This document shows positions 9,919 through 18,043 of a DNA stretch of 64,000 nucleotides, in pieces. Both the position numbers and the translations under genes were made by a program. The stretch is from Chthoniobacter flavus Ellin428. GTDB lineage: Bacteria > Verrucomicrobiota > Verrucomicrobiia > Chthoniobacterales > Chthoniobacteraceae. The notes under the pieces are model-generated. The model worked only from the letters and a program-made list of their open reading frames with translations. It was not told where the DNA came from and searched no databases. Position 1 is the stretch's first letter. Every line of letters starts with the position of its first letter. The stretch covers positions 1-64,000 of the forward strand of contig NZ_ABVL01000025.1 in the NCBI RefSeq assembly GCF_000173075.1. The letters are read 5' to 3'.

Positions 9919-11787
9919 TCAGCGACGCCGGCCGACACCAACGAAGAACGCCAATAACATCACTCCACCACAGCACTGAGCGAAAGCATCTCCTATCTCG
10001 CTATACAATGTCTGGCGGGTATCGAGGTCGATGCGTTGCACGCTGTAACCTTCGACGCCGGCTTCGGTGCGTAACTTCCGAATCTCTGCGACGAGTGGCG
10101 CGATCTCCGCAGCATTCGCTCCACTGGGTGAGGCCTTGCGCCGCAGTACTTCGGCAATCACCGCGCGCTCGGGAAAACCACGGCCGGTCCACGATTCGCC
10201 CTGCGCATTCGTGACCGCGCCCGCAATCTCGCCGGTCGGCCGGACGAAGCAGGACACTCCGGTATTCGCGCTCCGCGCGATCGCGCTCCGGCTCTCCACC
10301 GCGCGATAGGCCAGCATCGATTGCCGCACTTGCAGCATCGCGCTCCGCTGGAACATTCCATCGTCGGAAATGTTCACCAGCAGGCGGGTTTGATCGTGCG
10401 GCAGAAATACTCCTGCCGTGCGGGCGAGATCGATTTCGCCGCAGATCGGCAGAGTGAAGGCGTGGCTTCCATTCGTGTTGCCGAACGCCAGAGGAAGGAA
10501 TTTTGCACCGGGCTGCAGTTCGAATTCCGGTTGCACGCCGGTGACCGTCGCCAGCCAGCGAAACGGAGTCTCGGCCCATGTGCCAACAAAGGGAATGCGC
10601 TCGGCCGCCGGGAAGAGATGCACCTTCTGCTGCACGACGACCGGCAGGTGGGGACGAAAGAAAAACGCGGCATTGAAGCTTCGCCAGGGCCCGCCCCCGC
10701 CATTCGATTCCGGCAGGCGCATCGGTGCGCCGACAATGAGACTCGCGTTCGTCTCATCCGCCAGGGCCTGGATCCGCGCGGCGCAATCGCCTCCCTGCCG
10801 CATCTTCCCTTCGAGCCAGGCGCGCACACGAGCGTCGTCGGCCGCCGGTTGCTGGTGGACCATGAAGTCGACCGTCCGCTGGATCTGCGCGGGTTCAGCG
10901 CGGCAAAATTCCGGATTTAAAGGCGTGACCACGCTCGCTTCCGGCCAGACGATCAGCTCCGGCGCGGGATCGCGATGCGCCGCTTCCCGCGAGAATTCGA
11001 TCAGCTTGTCGAAAAGTTGCGCGGGGTCATAACCGTCACCCACATCCGAGGCCCAAGGCACGTCCGGTTGCACCACGGCGACGACCGGTCCTGACTCGCG
11101 AGTCGTACGCGATTCGATCAGTCGATAACTGCCATAGCCGGCGATACATAGCCAAACACCGATCACACCGACGACCGTTGCGCAAAGGGCACGCGACCAT
11201 CTTGGGCGGACCGTGAATGACGATGGCCAGATATCGCAGAGCGCACCGCTTACCATCGCGATGGCAGAGCTTACCAGGAACATCCCTCCGAGATCGGCGA
11301 TCTGAATCACCCAAAGCTGGCGAAACAACGCCGGTGCCAACGCCCCGACGGGAAAACCAAAAGGCCCCAGGGAACGAAGATACTCGCCGGCCACCCAGCA
11401 GACGGGCAGCGTCAGACAAAGCGGGATCCGGCGCCGATGCCCCTCGCGAATCCCGACGGCGATCGGGAGCAAGCTCAAGCCCTGCAGCATCGCCAGGATG
11501 GCCAAGGCCCCCAAATTATAGAACGCGAACCAATACTCGATCGCGCCGAAATAAAACGTCCCCGCCACCCACGCCACGGCGAGGCGAGTGATCGGATATT
11601 CCGGACCGATAGCCAGTCGCGCGAAGGGCACCAACGCCACGAAGATCAGCGGCCAGCATACGTAGTAAGAGACCCATGTTATCAGCCCCCAGAGCAGAGC
11701 ATACGAAACAATGTGTAACACCAACGTATTGCCAGCACGCACCCCTGTCCCGTCGGGAGCGGGAGGGAGACTACTTTTCGCGGTCAT
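9919..11787 (-). CDS. lnt: Apolipoprotein N-acyltransferase
   Basis: Inner-membrane enzyme adding the third acyl chain to the N-terminal Cys of lipoproteins. The protein has 622 residues, longer than the roughly 510 of E. coli Lnt. Residues 20-225 form about six to seven membrane helices. The periplasmic nitrilase-like domain follows, with the predicted Glu-Lys-Cys triad at E283 (LIVWPEAS), K388 (QQKVHLFPAAERIPF) and C449 (LPICGEID). The lysine and cysteine motifs deviate slightly from the usual forms but keep the key residues. A last hydrophobic segment sits near 600-615. The extra length comes from an insertion between the Glu and Lys motifs. The gene converges with the first autotransporter across the REP doublet and starts 68 bp from the second, divergent autotransporter. 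Confidence 0.88.
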   Translation of the reverse strand: MTAKSSLPPAPDGTGVRAGNTLVLHIVSYALLWGLITWVSYYVCWPLIFVALVPFARLAIGPEYPITRLAVAWVAGTFYFGAIEYWFAFYNLGALAILAMLQGLSLLPIAVGIREGHRRRIPLCLTLPVCWVAGEYLRSLGPFGFPVGALAPALFRQLWVIQIADLGGMFLVSSAIAMVSGALCDIWPSSFTVRPRWSRALCATVVGVIGVWLCIAGYGSYRLIESRTTRESGPVVAVVQPDVPWASDVGDGYDPAQLFDKLIEFSREAAHRDPAPELIVWPEASVVTPLNPEFCRAEPAQIQRTVDFMVHQQPAADDARVRAWLEGKMRQGGDCAARIQALADETNASLIVGAPMRLPESNGGGGPWRSFNAAFFFRPHLPVVVQQKVHLFPAAERIPFVGTWAETPFRWLATVTGVQPEFELQPGAKFLPLAFGNTNGSHAFTLPICGEIDLARTAGVFLPHDQTRLLVNISDDGMFQRSAMLQVRQSMLAYRAVESRSAIARSANTGVSCFVRPTGEIAGAVTNAQGESWTGRGFPERAVIAEVLRRKASPSGANAAEIAPLVAEIRKLRTEAGVEGYSVQRIDLDTRQTLYSEIGDAFAQCCGGVMLLAFFVGVGRRR

Positions 11788-11855
11788 TCCGATTGCGTTG
11801 ATGCACGGAGTTTTCTAGAACGGCGAAAGGCCGCTGGAAATCCTCAAAAAGGAAA

Positions 11856-14372
11856 ATGCCGGCTGTCCACCATTTTATGCGCGCTTCGCTTCCTCTCGTC
11901 CTCGTCGCTTCGGCCTTCGCCTTGATTCCTCGCCCGGTTTCGGCCCTCTCTTCCGACCGCACCTGGCTGGCAGCGCCGATCTCAAATAACTGGAACGACG
12001 GCAACAACTGGCAGCCCAATACCCCTCCGGACAGTCCTTTCGCGGGAGCGGTGTTCGGACAATCGAACATCCTGAATCCCGCTTTTACGGCTTTCTCCTT
12101 CGTGGGATCCAATACCAAAGGGACGAGTATCTATTTCCAACCGAACGCCAGCGCCTACACCATCGAAATCAATGGTCAGACTGTGACGCTGTTCGCGGGC
12201 ATTCGAAATGACTCGCAATTTACGCAAGTCATCAGCAACGGAGTCGCCAACGGCAGCCTGACTTTCAGCGGCGGAAGTATTGTCGGCAACGTGACTATCG
12301 TCAACGGAGGCGCAGGTACCCGGACGACGTTCACCAATGCATTCAACGGCGGCACCGTTCGCTTGATCAACGCCAGCACCACGTCCACCCTGGACTTCAG
12401 CGGAGTATTTTCACCAGGAACCACTGTCGGATCCATCGAGGGTTTCGGGACCATCATTCTCGGCTCCAACGAACTCCGGATCGGCACCAACAACTTGAAT
12501 ACCGTTTTCGCGGGAAGCATCACCGATGGATCCGGCACCGGCGGATCGCTGGTCAAGGTGGGATTCGGCTCGCTGACTCTGTCGGGAGTGAACACTTACA
12601 CCGGCAACACGACCGTGCTCGGGGGCGCTCTTTTCGTCAATGGCTCGATCGCCAGTCCGCAGACATTCGTCGAGCCGGGCGCGTTGCTAGGCGGTAGCGG
12701 ATTGATCGGCGGCAACGTCTTCAGCCACGGCGTGGTGAGCCCGGGAAATTCTCCAGGAAAACTCACGCTCGCGGGCAACTACACTCAATACAGCGATGGC
12801 ACGCTGCGCATTGAGATCGGCGGAAACCAAGCCGGACAATTCGACCAACTCGCCGTGGGAGGAAGGGCGTCGCTCGATGGCACGCTCGAGATCCTGAGCA
12901 ATGGCCGGGGCAAATTGAAACGCGGCGACCGCCTTTCCATCGTCACGGCTACTGCCGGGGTGTCCGGCACCTTCCGCGACATCGAGAATCGCTTCGATAA
13001 CGGCACCATTCTCACCGTCGGAATCGCTTACGAACCCAACGCAGTGATCGCGATGATAAAGCAAGGGTCGTTTGCCAAATTCGCTGAAAGCACCGGACTC
13101 TCGTCCAATCAAATTTCCGTCGCCAGGGCCCTCGACAGCGCGGCAAACACTTCGCGGGCCAATCGGCTCTTCGATTATCTCGACTCGCGCAATCGGCGCA
13201 ATCTGTCCGGCGATTTCGATCGCATTGCGCCCGAGGAACTGACTTCAGCCTTCGCCATCGGTATGGCCTTGGCCAATGTACAGTCGGCGAATATCCAACG
13301 CCGCACCGATGACATTCGCAGTGGCTCGGGCGGCTTCAGCGCCGCGGGTTTGGCGATCAATGGCATGGGTCCGAGCTACAGCGGAGGCTTCGATGCCGGT
13401 GTCGCCGGACCGAATGGCGACGACGGCAAGGACGTGAAAGAAACCAGGCAGGTTGTGCCCGCGGAGAACCGCTGGGGCGCCTTCCTTTCCGGCACCGGTG
13501 AATGGGTCAGCGTCGGCAACACCGACAACGCCCGTGGCTACCATCTCGACAGCGGCGGCTTCACCCTCGGCGTTGATTACAAGGTCACGCCCAACTTCGC
13601 CATCGGCCTCGCCGCGGGCTACACCGGCACCACCGCCGATCTCTCTGATCGCGGCCGCCTCTGGGTCAATGGCGGCAAGCTCGGTCTCTACGCCACCCTT
13701 TTCCAGAATGTGGAACCCGCCGCAGCGCCGAAGATGTCGAAGGATTCCTCCAAGGACTCGAAGGAAGTACGACCGCCGGCCACCGGCCTGGGCAGGAGCT
13801 TTTATGCCGATGTGGCGGTCTTCGGTGGCTACAACAGCTACGACAGCCGCCGCAGTGCACTGCAAGGCGACGCCCGTGGCGACACCGATGGGGGCGAACT
13901 CAATGTCCTCTTCGGCACCGGCTACGATTTCAAGAAGGGCCATTTCACCTTCGGCCCGACGGCGTCGTTCAATTACACCTACCTCGGCACCAGCGCCTTC
14001 ACCGAGCATGGCTCCCTCGCCCCGCTCGACATCCACGGCGGCAAGGGCGAATCGCTGCGCACCGCTTTCGGCCTCAAGGCCAGCTACGACTGGAAAGTCG
14101 GTGGCGTCCTCATTAAGCCGGAGATCCGCGCGGCCTGGCAGCACGAATATGGCGATTCCGCCTACGATCTGACCTCCAGCTTCGCCAACAGCGCCGGCGA
14201 GTCCTTCCTCGTCGCTGGACCGCAACTCGGCCGCGACAGCGCATTGCTCGGCGCCGGCGTCGCCATCCAGTGCAGCGAACGTTGCTCGACCTTTTTCTAT
14301 TACGACGGCGAACTCGGCCGCCGGAATTTCCAGGCGACCAACGTCACCGGCGGCTTCCGCCTGGCGTTTTAA
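11856..14372 (+). CDS. Autotransporter, short passenger, paralogue of the 3.3 kb gene
   Basis: Surface protein of 838 residues. The chosen ATG follows AAGGA at good spacing; a second ATG at 11877 would give MRASLPLVLVASAFAL directly and cannot be excluded. A signal peptide ends near SALSS. The passenger has one clear autotransporter strand repeat (GSLTLSGVNTYTGNTTVLGG type, about residues 235-265) and a beta-helix-like region. The linker around 400-500 (SVARALDSAANTSRANRLFDYLD) and the barrel (about 537-838) are very similar to those of the 3.3 kb gene at both protein and DNA level. Both barrels keep a CSERCS cysteine pair near the C-terminus and end GGFRLAF. PA14 domains are absent. The two genes probably arose by duplication around lnt, with later passenger exchange. 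Confidence 0.9.
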   Translation: MPAVHHFMRASLPLVLVASAFALIPRPVSALSSDRTWLAAPISNNWNDGNNWQPNTPPDSPFAGAVFGQSNILNPAFTAFSFVGSNTKGTSIYFQPNASAYTIEINGQTVTLFAGIRNDSQFTQVISNGVANGSLTFSGGSIVGNVTIVNGGAGTRTTFTNAFNGGTVRLINASTTSTLDFSGVFSPGTTVGSIEGFGTIILGSNELRIGTNNLNTVFAGSITDGSGTGGSLVKVGFGSLTLSGVNTYTGNTTVLGGALFVNGSIASPQTFVEPGALLGGSGLIGGNVFSHGVVSPGNSPGKLTLAGNYTQYSDGTLRIEIGGNQAGQFDQLAVGGRASLDGTLEILSNGRGKLKRGDRLSIVTATAGVSGTFRDIENRFDNGTILTVGIAYEPNAVIAMIKQGSFAKFAESTGLSSNQISVARALDSAANTSRANRLFDYLDSRNRRNLSGDFDRIAPEELTSAFAIGMALANVQSANIQRRTDDIRSGSGGFSAAGLAINGMGPSYSGGFDAGVAGPNGDDGKDVKETRQVVPAENRWGAFLSGTGEWVSVGNTDNARGYHLDSGGFTLGVDYKVTPNFAIGLAAGYTGTTADLSDRGRLWVNGGKLGLYATLFQNVEPAAAPKMSKDSSKDSKEVRPPATGLGRSFYADVAVFGGYNSYDSRRSALQGDARGDTDGGELNVLFGTGYDFKKGHFTFGPTASFNYTYLGTSAFTEHGSLAPLDIHGGKGESLRTAFGLKASYDWKVGGVLIKPEIRAAWQHEYGDSAYDLTSSFANSAGESFLVAGPQLGRDSALLGAGVAIQCSERCSTFFYYDGELGRRNFQATNVTGGFRLAF

Positions 14373-14754
14373 GCCCGGTTTAGGGCGCAAGAGGCGCAGA
14401 GACGCAAAGGTCAGAATTCAGAGTCGAAGCCAGAGGAAACGATCTGTTTCTTCTGAATCGGCGCGTTTTTCCCAGCACCGACGGCCGAGGCGGAGGGGAA
14501 TGGCTGGGACCGGTTATGGGCGAGCCGCGGTGCCCTCCAGGCTTTCTCCTATTCGGAATGGCCTGGACAGAGATCAGCCGGGGCGTCTGTTCGGTGGTCA
14601 CGCGATCGCCCTCTGATCACGTTTCCTCCTATCCCTCAGCGCCTCTGCGTTTTCAAAATCCAAGTGCCGATTTTTGCCCGCACCGTGCAAAACACGACGG
14701 CGCATACATACTTTCCCTATTCAAAAATCAGTGCTACTTCTCCCGTTTCGCGCG
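14373..14754. other. Intergenic spacer with decayed inverted repeats, no gene seen
   Basis: No convincing reading frame. A GCCC-GGTTTA-GGGC hairpin follows the autotransporter stop at about 14375-14388 but lacks a T-tract. GGCGCAGAGACGCAAAGG near 14395 and the inverted relative CCTCAGCGCCTCTGCGTTTT near 14635 look like two ends of a decayed repeat. GAAAC-GATCT-GTTTC near 14432 is another small dyad. Confidence 0.5.
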
Positions 14755-14783
14755 TTGACAGACCACAATTTGTTGTGTTAAAC
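14755..14783 (+). promoter_or_regulatory. Probable nrdR promoter with an NrdR-box dyad between -35 and -10
   Basis: TTGACA at 14755-14760 is a perfect -35 hexamer. A 17-bp spacer follows and then a weak -10, TTAAAC, at 14778-14783. The spacer contains CACAATTTGTTGTG (14764-14777), which matches 12 of 14 positions of the NrdR-box core CACWATATATWGTG known from other bacteria. A repressor bound there would block RNA polymerase, so autoregulation of nrdR is likely by inference. Confidence 0.6.
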
Positions 14784-14810
14784 CCCGAAATGCCCCCCGG
14801 TCGCCCACTA

Positions 14811-14824
14811 TACAATGCATTGTA
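14811..14824 (+). promoter_or_regulatory. Perfect 14-bp palindrome overlapping the nrdR start codon
   Basis: TACAATGCATTGTA is fully self-complementary and includes the ATG at 14815. It shares ACAAT...TTGT with the upstream dyad and matches the NrdR-box core at 10 of 14 positions. The two centres are 47 bp apart, unlike the roughly 31-bp spacing of classical tandem NrdR boxes. Part of the match is forced by the Met-His-Cys codons, so it may be fortuitous. Confidence 0.35.
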
Positions 14825-15303
14825 GCAAATGCGGAAGCCTTGAAGACAAGGTGATTGATTCCCGACTATCGAAGGATGGCCGTTCTATTCGTCGCCGCCG
14901 CGAATGCGTACAGTGTGGACACCGCTTTACTACTTATGAAGAAATCGAACGCGCCGACTTGCGTGTCGTAAAACGCGACGGTCGGAGCGAGCCCTTGAGT
15001 AAACAGAAGATGCTCGGGGGCATGATCAAGGCCTGCGAAAAGCGGCCCGTCAGTATCGAGGTGCTGGAGAAAAGTGCGGAAGAGATCGTGCAGGAGCTCG
15101 AAACGGAGTTCCGCCGCGAGATCCCTTCCAACGTCATCGGCGCCAAGGTCATGGACAAACTGCATCAACTCGATGAAGTGGCATACGTCCGGTATGCCTC
15201 CGTGTATCGTCATTTTCAGGACATCGGGGAATTCCTCGAGGAGATCCAGTCTCTGGAGCGTCGCCCGAAGCGCAGCGTCTCGCAGCCTGAACTATTCAAA
15301 TAA
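14815..15303 (+). CDS. nrdR: Transcriptional repressor NrdR
   Basis: Represses ribonucleotide reductase genes when dATP/ATP levels are high. The 162-residue length is standard. A zinc ribbon at residues 1-40 has the cysteine pairs CSKC and CVQCG, with the family signature VIDSR and RRRRECVQCGHRFTTYE. An ATP-cone domain follows at about 50-140 (VVKRDGRSEPLSKQKM ... DEVAYVRYASVYRHF). The start is fixed by the N-terminal MHC motif universal in NrdR, although no ribosome binding site precedes it. It heads a co-directional gene run; no ribonucleotide reductase gene is in the window. Confidence 0.97.
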   Translation: MHCSKCGSLEDKVIDSRLSKDGRSIRRRRECVQCGHRFTTYEEIERADLRVVKRDGRSEPLSKQKMLGGMIKACEKRPVSIEVLEKSAEEIVQELETEFRREIPSNVIGAKVMDKLHQLDEVAYVRYASVYRHFQDIGEFLEEIQSLERRPKRSVSQPELFK

Positions 15304-15324
15304 TCACCCGCACCACCACATCCG

Positions 15325-15885
15325 ATGATTTCCCTGAAAGACAATCTTCCGGTTATCCAGCTGCCCAGTGGCCAGGTCATCGCGTTCGAATGCGAGTGGC
15401 TGGTGCGATCGCTCGTCCAGGCGGCAGCCCGCGCCGGCTACGCGAAATGGTGGCTGGCCGAGCATGTGGCCCGCAGCGTCACCGATTATCTGCACGATCA
15501 GAATGACGTGAACGTGCTGCCGGTGGAGCGGCTGACGAATGCGGTGCAGTCGGTGCTGCAGGTCATCGGCTATGCGGAAGTTGGCCGGCATTTTGTGCCG
15601 GCGGCGCCGCGAGTGCAGGTATCGCTGGTCGAACTGGCGCGCGAAGCCGGGACCGGCTACGAACTCGCCTTCTTCGATCTGCTCGGCCGCCGCATTCACG
15701 AGCTTTGCCAGGAGAAGAGTTCCTGCTTCGAACTGCTCGGCCTCGAGCCCTGCGTGAAGCTCCTCTGCTCGCGCAAGAGCTGGAGCCGCGACTGCGAAGT
15801 GCTGCAGGCCGATATCGTTTCCTTTGCCCGCGAGCAGACCGGCACCGCCGCCGCGGATCACGAAATCACTTTCTCTCTGGCATGA
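15325..15885 (+). CDS. Hypothetical protein with a degenerate ATP-cone-like N-terminal half
   Basis: Protein of 186 residues with no family I can name. Residues 8-92 can be laid along the NrdR ATP-cone. A short strand (VIQLPSGQVIAFE) is followed by a helix with SLVQAAARAGY, one with HVARSVTDYLHD, one with VERLTNAVQSVL, and an ending AEVGRHF that parallels the YASVYRHF of NrdR. The charged KRDG-type nucleotide loop is missing, so nucleotide binding is doubtful. The second half (about 95-186) contains three Cys and one more WSRDCEVLQADIV segment of unknown role. It starts 21 bp after nrdR and its stop overlaps the next start (ATGA), so it is very likely co-expressed with both. A partner or co-regulator of NrdR is possible but unproven. 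Confidence 0.75.
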   Translation: MISLKDNLPVIQLPSGQVIAFECEWLVRSLVQAAARAGYAKWWLAEHVARSVTDYLHDQNDVNVLPVERLTNAVQSVLQVIGYAEVGRHFVPAAPRVQVSLVELAREAGTGYELAFFDLLGRRIHELCQEKSSCFELLGLEPCVKLLCSRKSWSRDCEVLQADIVSFAREQTGTAAADHEITFSLA

Positions 15886-16220
15886 CCATTTTCGAAAAAA
15901 TCATCGCTCGTGAAATCCCCGCCCGCATCGTTCACGAGACGGACGAATTCATCGCCTTTCACGATGTCAACCCGCAGGCCCCGGTGCACGTCCTCATCGT
16001 GCCCAAGCGCGTCATCCCGCGGCTCGCGGAATCCGCGCCCTCGGATGCGGAGTTGCTCGGCCGGATGTTGGTCGCCTCGCGCGAGGTCGCGCAGAAACTC
16101 GGCGTCGTCGAAAGCGGCTACCGCATGGTCATCAACAGCGGCCGTGACGGCGGTGAAACCGTGCCCCACCTGCACATGCATTTGCTGGGCGGGCGGCATA
16201 TGACCTGGCCCCCCGGATAG
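15882..16220 (+). CDS. HIT family nucleotide hydrolase (HINT type)
   Basis: Small cytosolic purine nucleoside phosphoramidase or related hydrolase. The 112-residue protein starts MTIFEKII and shows ETDEFIAFHDVNPQAPVHVL, IVPKR, and the histidine triad HLHMHLLGG near residues 96-104, where the middle His is the nucleophile in the family. The frame is open further upstream, but the ATG chosen matches family N-termini and overlaps the previous stop by four bases, which suggests translational coupling. Natural substrate unknown, as for most bacterial HINT proteins. Confidence 0.93.
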   Translation: MTIFEKIIAREIPARIVHETDEFIAFHDVNPQAPVHVLIVPKRVIPRLAESAPSDAELLGRMLVASREVAQKLGVVESGYRMVINSGRDGGETVPHLHMHLLGGRHMTWPPG

Positions 16221-16226
16221 CCCTTC

Positions 16227-16793
16227 ATGCTCTATCCACTACCCATCATCACCGCGAGTCTTGTCTATCTGATCCGCATCGCGGAAGTGGGGCGTAAACG
16301 TGAAACGATTCCCGGTCGCATCTTTGAGACGCTCACGCTACGCCTTTTCGTCCTGATCGGCACGCTCACGGTCGCCGGCTCCATCATCGAATACGTCGCT
16401 CGCGGCGGCGGTTTCTCGTGGAATGCTTTCGCCATCGGTCTCCTCTGCGCGGCCGTCTCGTTCAAGCTGCGCTGGGCGGCCATCGATGCGCTCGGCAAAT
16501 TTTGGAGCTTGCACGTGGAGATTCGCGATAACCATCAGCTCGTGAAGACCGGGCCGTTTCGTTTTCTCCGCCACCCAGTTTACCTTTCCATGGTTTTGGA
16601 ACTGATCGCCTTCATCCTCATCTGCAGCGCCTGGGGCATGTTGTTGATCGTCCCTATTCTTTTCATCCCGGTCATGATGATGCGACTGCGCCTGGAGGAA
16701 CCGGCCATGGTCGAAAAATTTGGGGACGCATATCGCGACTATCAGCGCAGGGTGCCAATGCTGATTCCTTACAAATGGCCGCTCGCGAAATAA
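16227..16793 (+). CDS. Isoprenylcysteine carboxyl methyltransferase-like membrane protein
   Basis: Protein of 188 residues with about four to five membrane helices. The C-terminal half has the ICMT/PEMT-family signature: VKTGPFRFLRHPVYLSMVLE, in which RHP and the following helix form part of the S-adenosylmethionine site, then LEEPAMVEKFGDAYRDYQRRVP. Bacterial members are poorly characterised and may methylate lipids or small carboxylates rather than prenylated proteins. The gene starts 6 bp after the HIT gene and its 3' end overlaps the ketoacyl synthase gene by 19 bp. A second ICMT-like gene lies at 32.1 kb. Confidence 0.85.
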   Translation: MLYPLPIITASLVYLIRIAEVGRKRETIPGRIFETLTLRLFVLIGTLTVAGSIIEYVARGGGFSWNAFAIGLLCAAVSFKLRWAAIDALGKFWSLHVEIRDNHQLVKTGPFRFLRHPVYLSMVLELIAFILICSAWGMLLIVPILFIPVMMMRLRLEEPAMVEKFGDAYRDYQRRVPMLIPYKWPLAK

Positions 16794-18043
16794 GCGGATC
16801 TCAACGCCGCCGCATCGTCATTACCGGCATGGGTGTCATCAGCGCTCCGGCGCTGAAGCTCGACCAGTTTTGGAATTGCATCCGCCACGGCATCAGCGGT
16901 GGCAAGATGATGACCCGCTTCCCTCCGGGCACCGCTCCGACTTTGATCGCCGCACAGATCGACGATTTCGATGCCTCGAACTACATGGACGCCAAGATGG
17001 CCCGGCGCCTCGATCACTCGCACCGTTATGGCGTCGCCGCCGCGCGTCTTGCGCAGCAGGATGCCAAGATCGACTTTGCCAAGGTGGACGCCGATCGCGT
17101 GGGCCTGGTCGAAGGCACCACGGCGAGCAGCAATGAAACGGCCTCGAAAGGCGATGAAGGCTATTACAAGCGTGGCTACAAAGGCGTGGGACCTTTCGCG
17201 CTCATCAATGGCTACAGCGGCGCGGGTTCCGGCGAGATTGCCAAGGAACTCAACATCCGCGGCCATTCGGTGACGCTGAGTTCCAGCAGTGCCTCGGGCA
17301 ACGATGCGATCGGTTATGCGCTGAGCATGATTCGCCATGAAGAAGTCGACGTGATGGTCGCCGGCGGCGCCGAAGCGCCGATCGTGCCGCACATCTGGGG
17401 CGCACTCTGCCTGAACCAGGTGCTCAGCCGTCGCAACGCCACTCCGCAACAAGCCATGCGGCCTTTTGACAAGACCCGCGATGGCATTCTCCTCGGCGAA
17501 GGCGCCGCCTATCTCGTGCTGGAAGAACTCTCCTACGCCTTGAGCCGCGGCGCGCGCATCTATGCGGAGATTCTCGGCCACGGCCGCAGTTGCGAAGCCT
17601 ACCATCCCGTCGCGCCGCACCCGGATGGCATCGGTTACTTCCGCGCCATCCAGAAGGGCATCCGCGAAGCGCAGATCGACCCGGAAGAAGTCGACTACAT
17701 CAACGCCCACGGGACGGCCACGGAGGCCAACGACATCGTCGAGACCAAGGCCATCAAGCGTTACTTTGGTCCGCATGCCTACCGGCTGGCCGTCAGCTCG
17801 ACGAAGCCCATTACCGGACATCTCCTGGGTGCAACGGGTGCTCTGGAGACCATCGTTTGCGCCCTTTCTCTCCATCATCAGGAAATTCCCATGACGCTGA
17901 ATCACAGCGAAGCCGGAGATGGGTGTGACCTCGATTATGTGAAGGGCCGCTCGCGCCCTTACCCGATTCGTGTCGCCTTGAATCTGAGCAGCGGTTTCGG
18001 CGGCAAAAATTCCTGCCTCGTCTTGCGACGTTTCGAGCGATGA
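16775..18043 (+). CDS. Beta-ketoacyl-ACP synthase-like protein with Ser in place of the catalytic Cys
   Basis: FabF-like thiolase-fold protein of 422 residues, normal length. It opens RRRIVITGMGVIS and keeps both catalytic histidines, H312 in AHGTATEAND and H349 in TKPITGHLLGATG, plus K344 and the GFGG loop near the end. At the nucleophile, where FabF has TACTSG, this protein reads SSSASG: the Cys is S172, codon AGT at 17288-17290, one base from TGT. Normal Claisen condensation by an acyl-Cys intermediate is therefore not expected. It may act as a decarboxylase, a chain-length-factor-like partner or an acyl-ACP binder; each is inference. Its stop overlaps the start of the first histidine kinase (ATGA), so synthase and kinase are translationally coupled, an unusual pairing. 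Confidence 0.9.
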   Translation: MAAREISGSQRRRIVITGMGVISAPALKLDQFWNCIRHGISGGKMMTRFPPGTAPTLIAAQIDDFDASNYMDAKMARRLDHSHRYGVAAARLAQQDAKIDFAKVDADRVGLVEGTTASSNETASKGDEGYYKRGYKGVGPFALINGYSGAGSGEIAKELNIRGHSVTLSSSSASGNDAIGYALSMIRHEEVDVMVAGGAEAPIVPHIWGALCLNQVLSRRNATPQQAMRPFDKTRDGILLGEGAAYLVLEELSYALSRGARIYAEILGHGRSCEAYHPVAPHPDGIGYFRAIQKGIREAQIDPEEVDYINAHGTATEANDIVETKAIKRYFGPHAYRLAVSSTKPITGHLLGATGALETIVCALSLHHQEIPMTLNHSEAGDGCDLDYVKGRSRPYPIRVALNLSSGFGGKNSCLVLRRFER

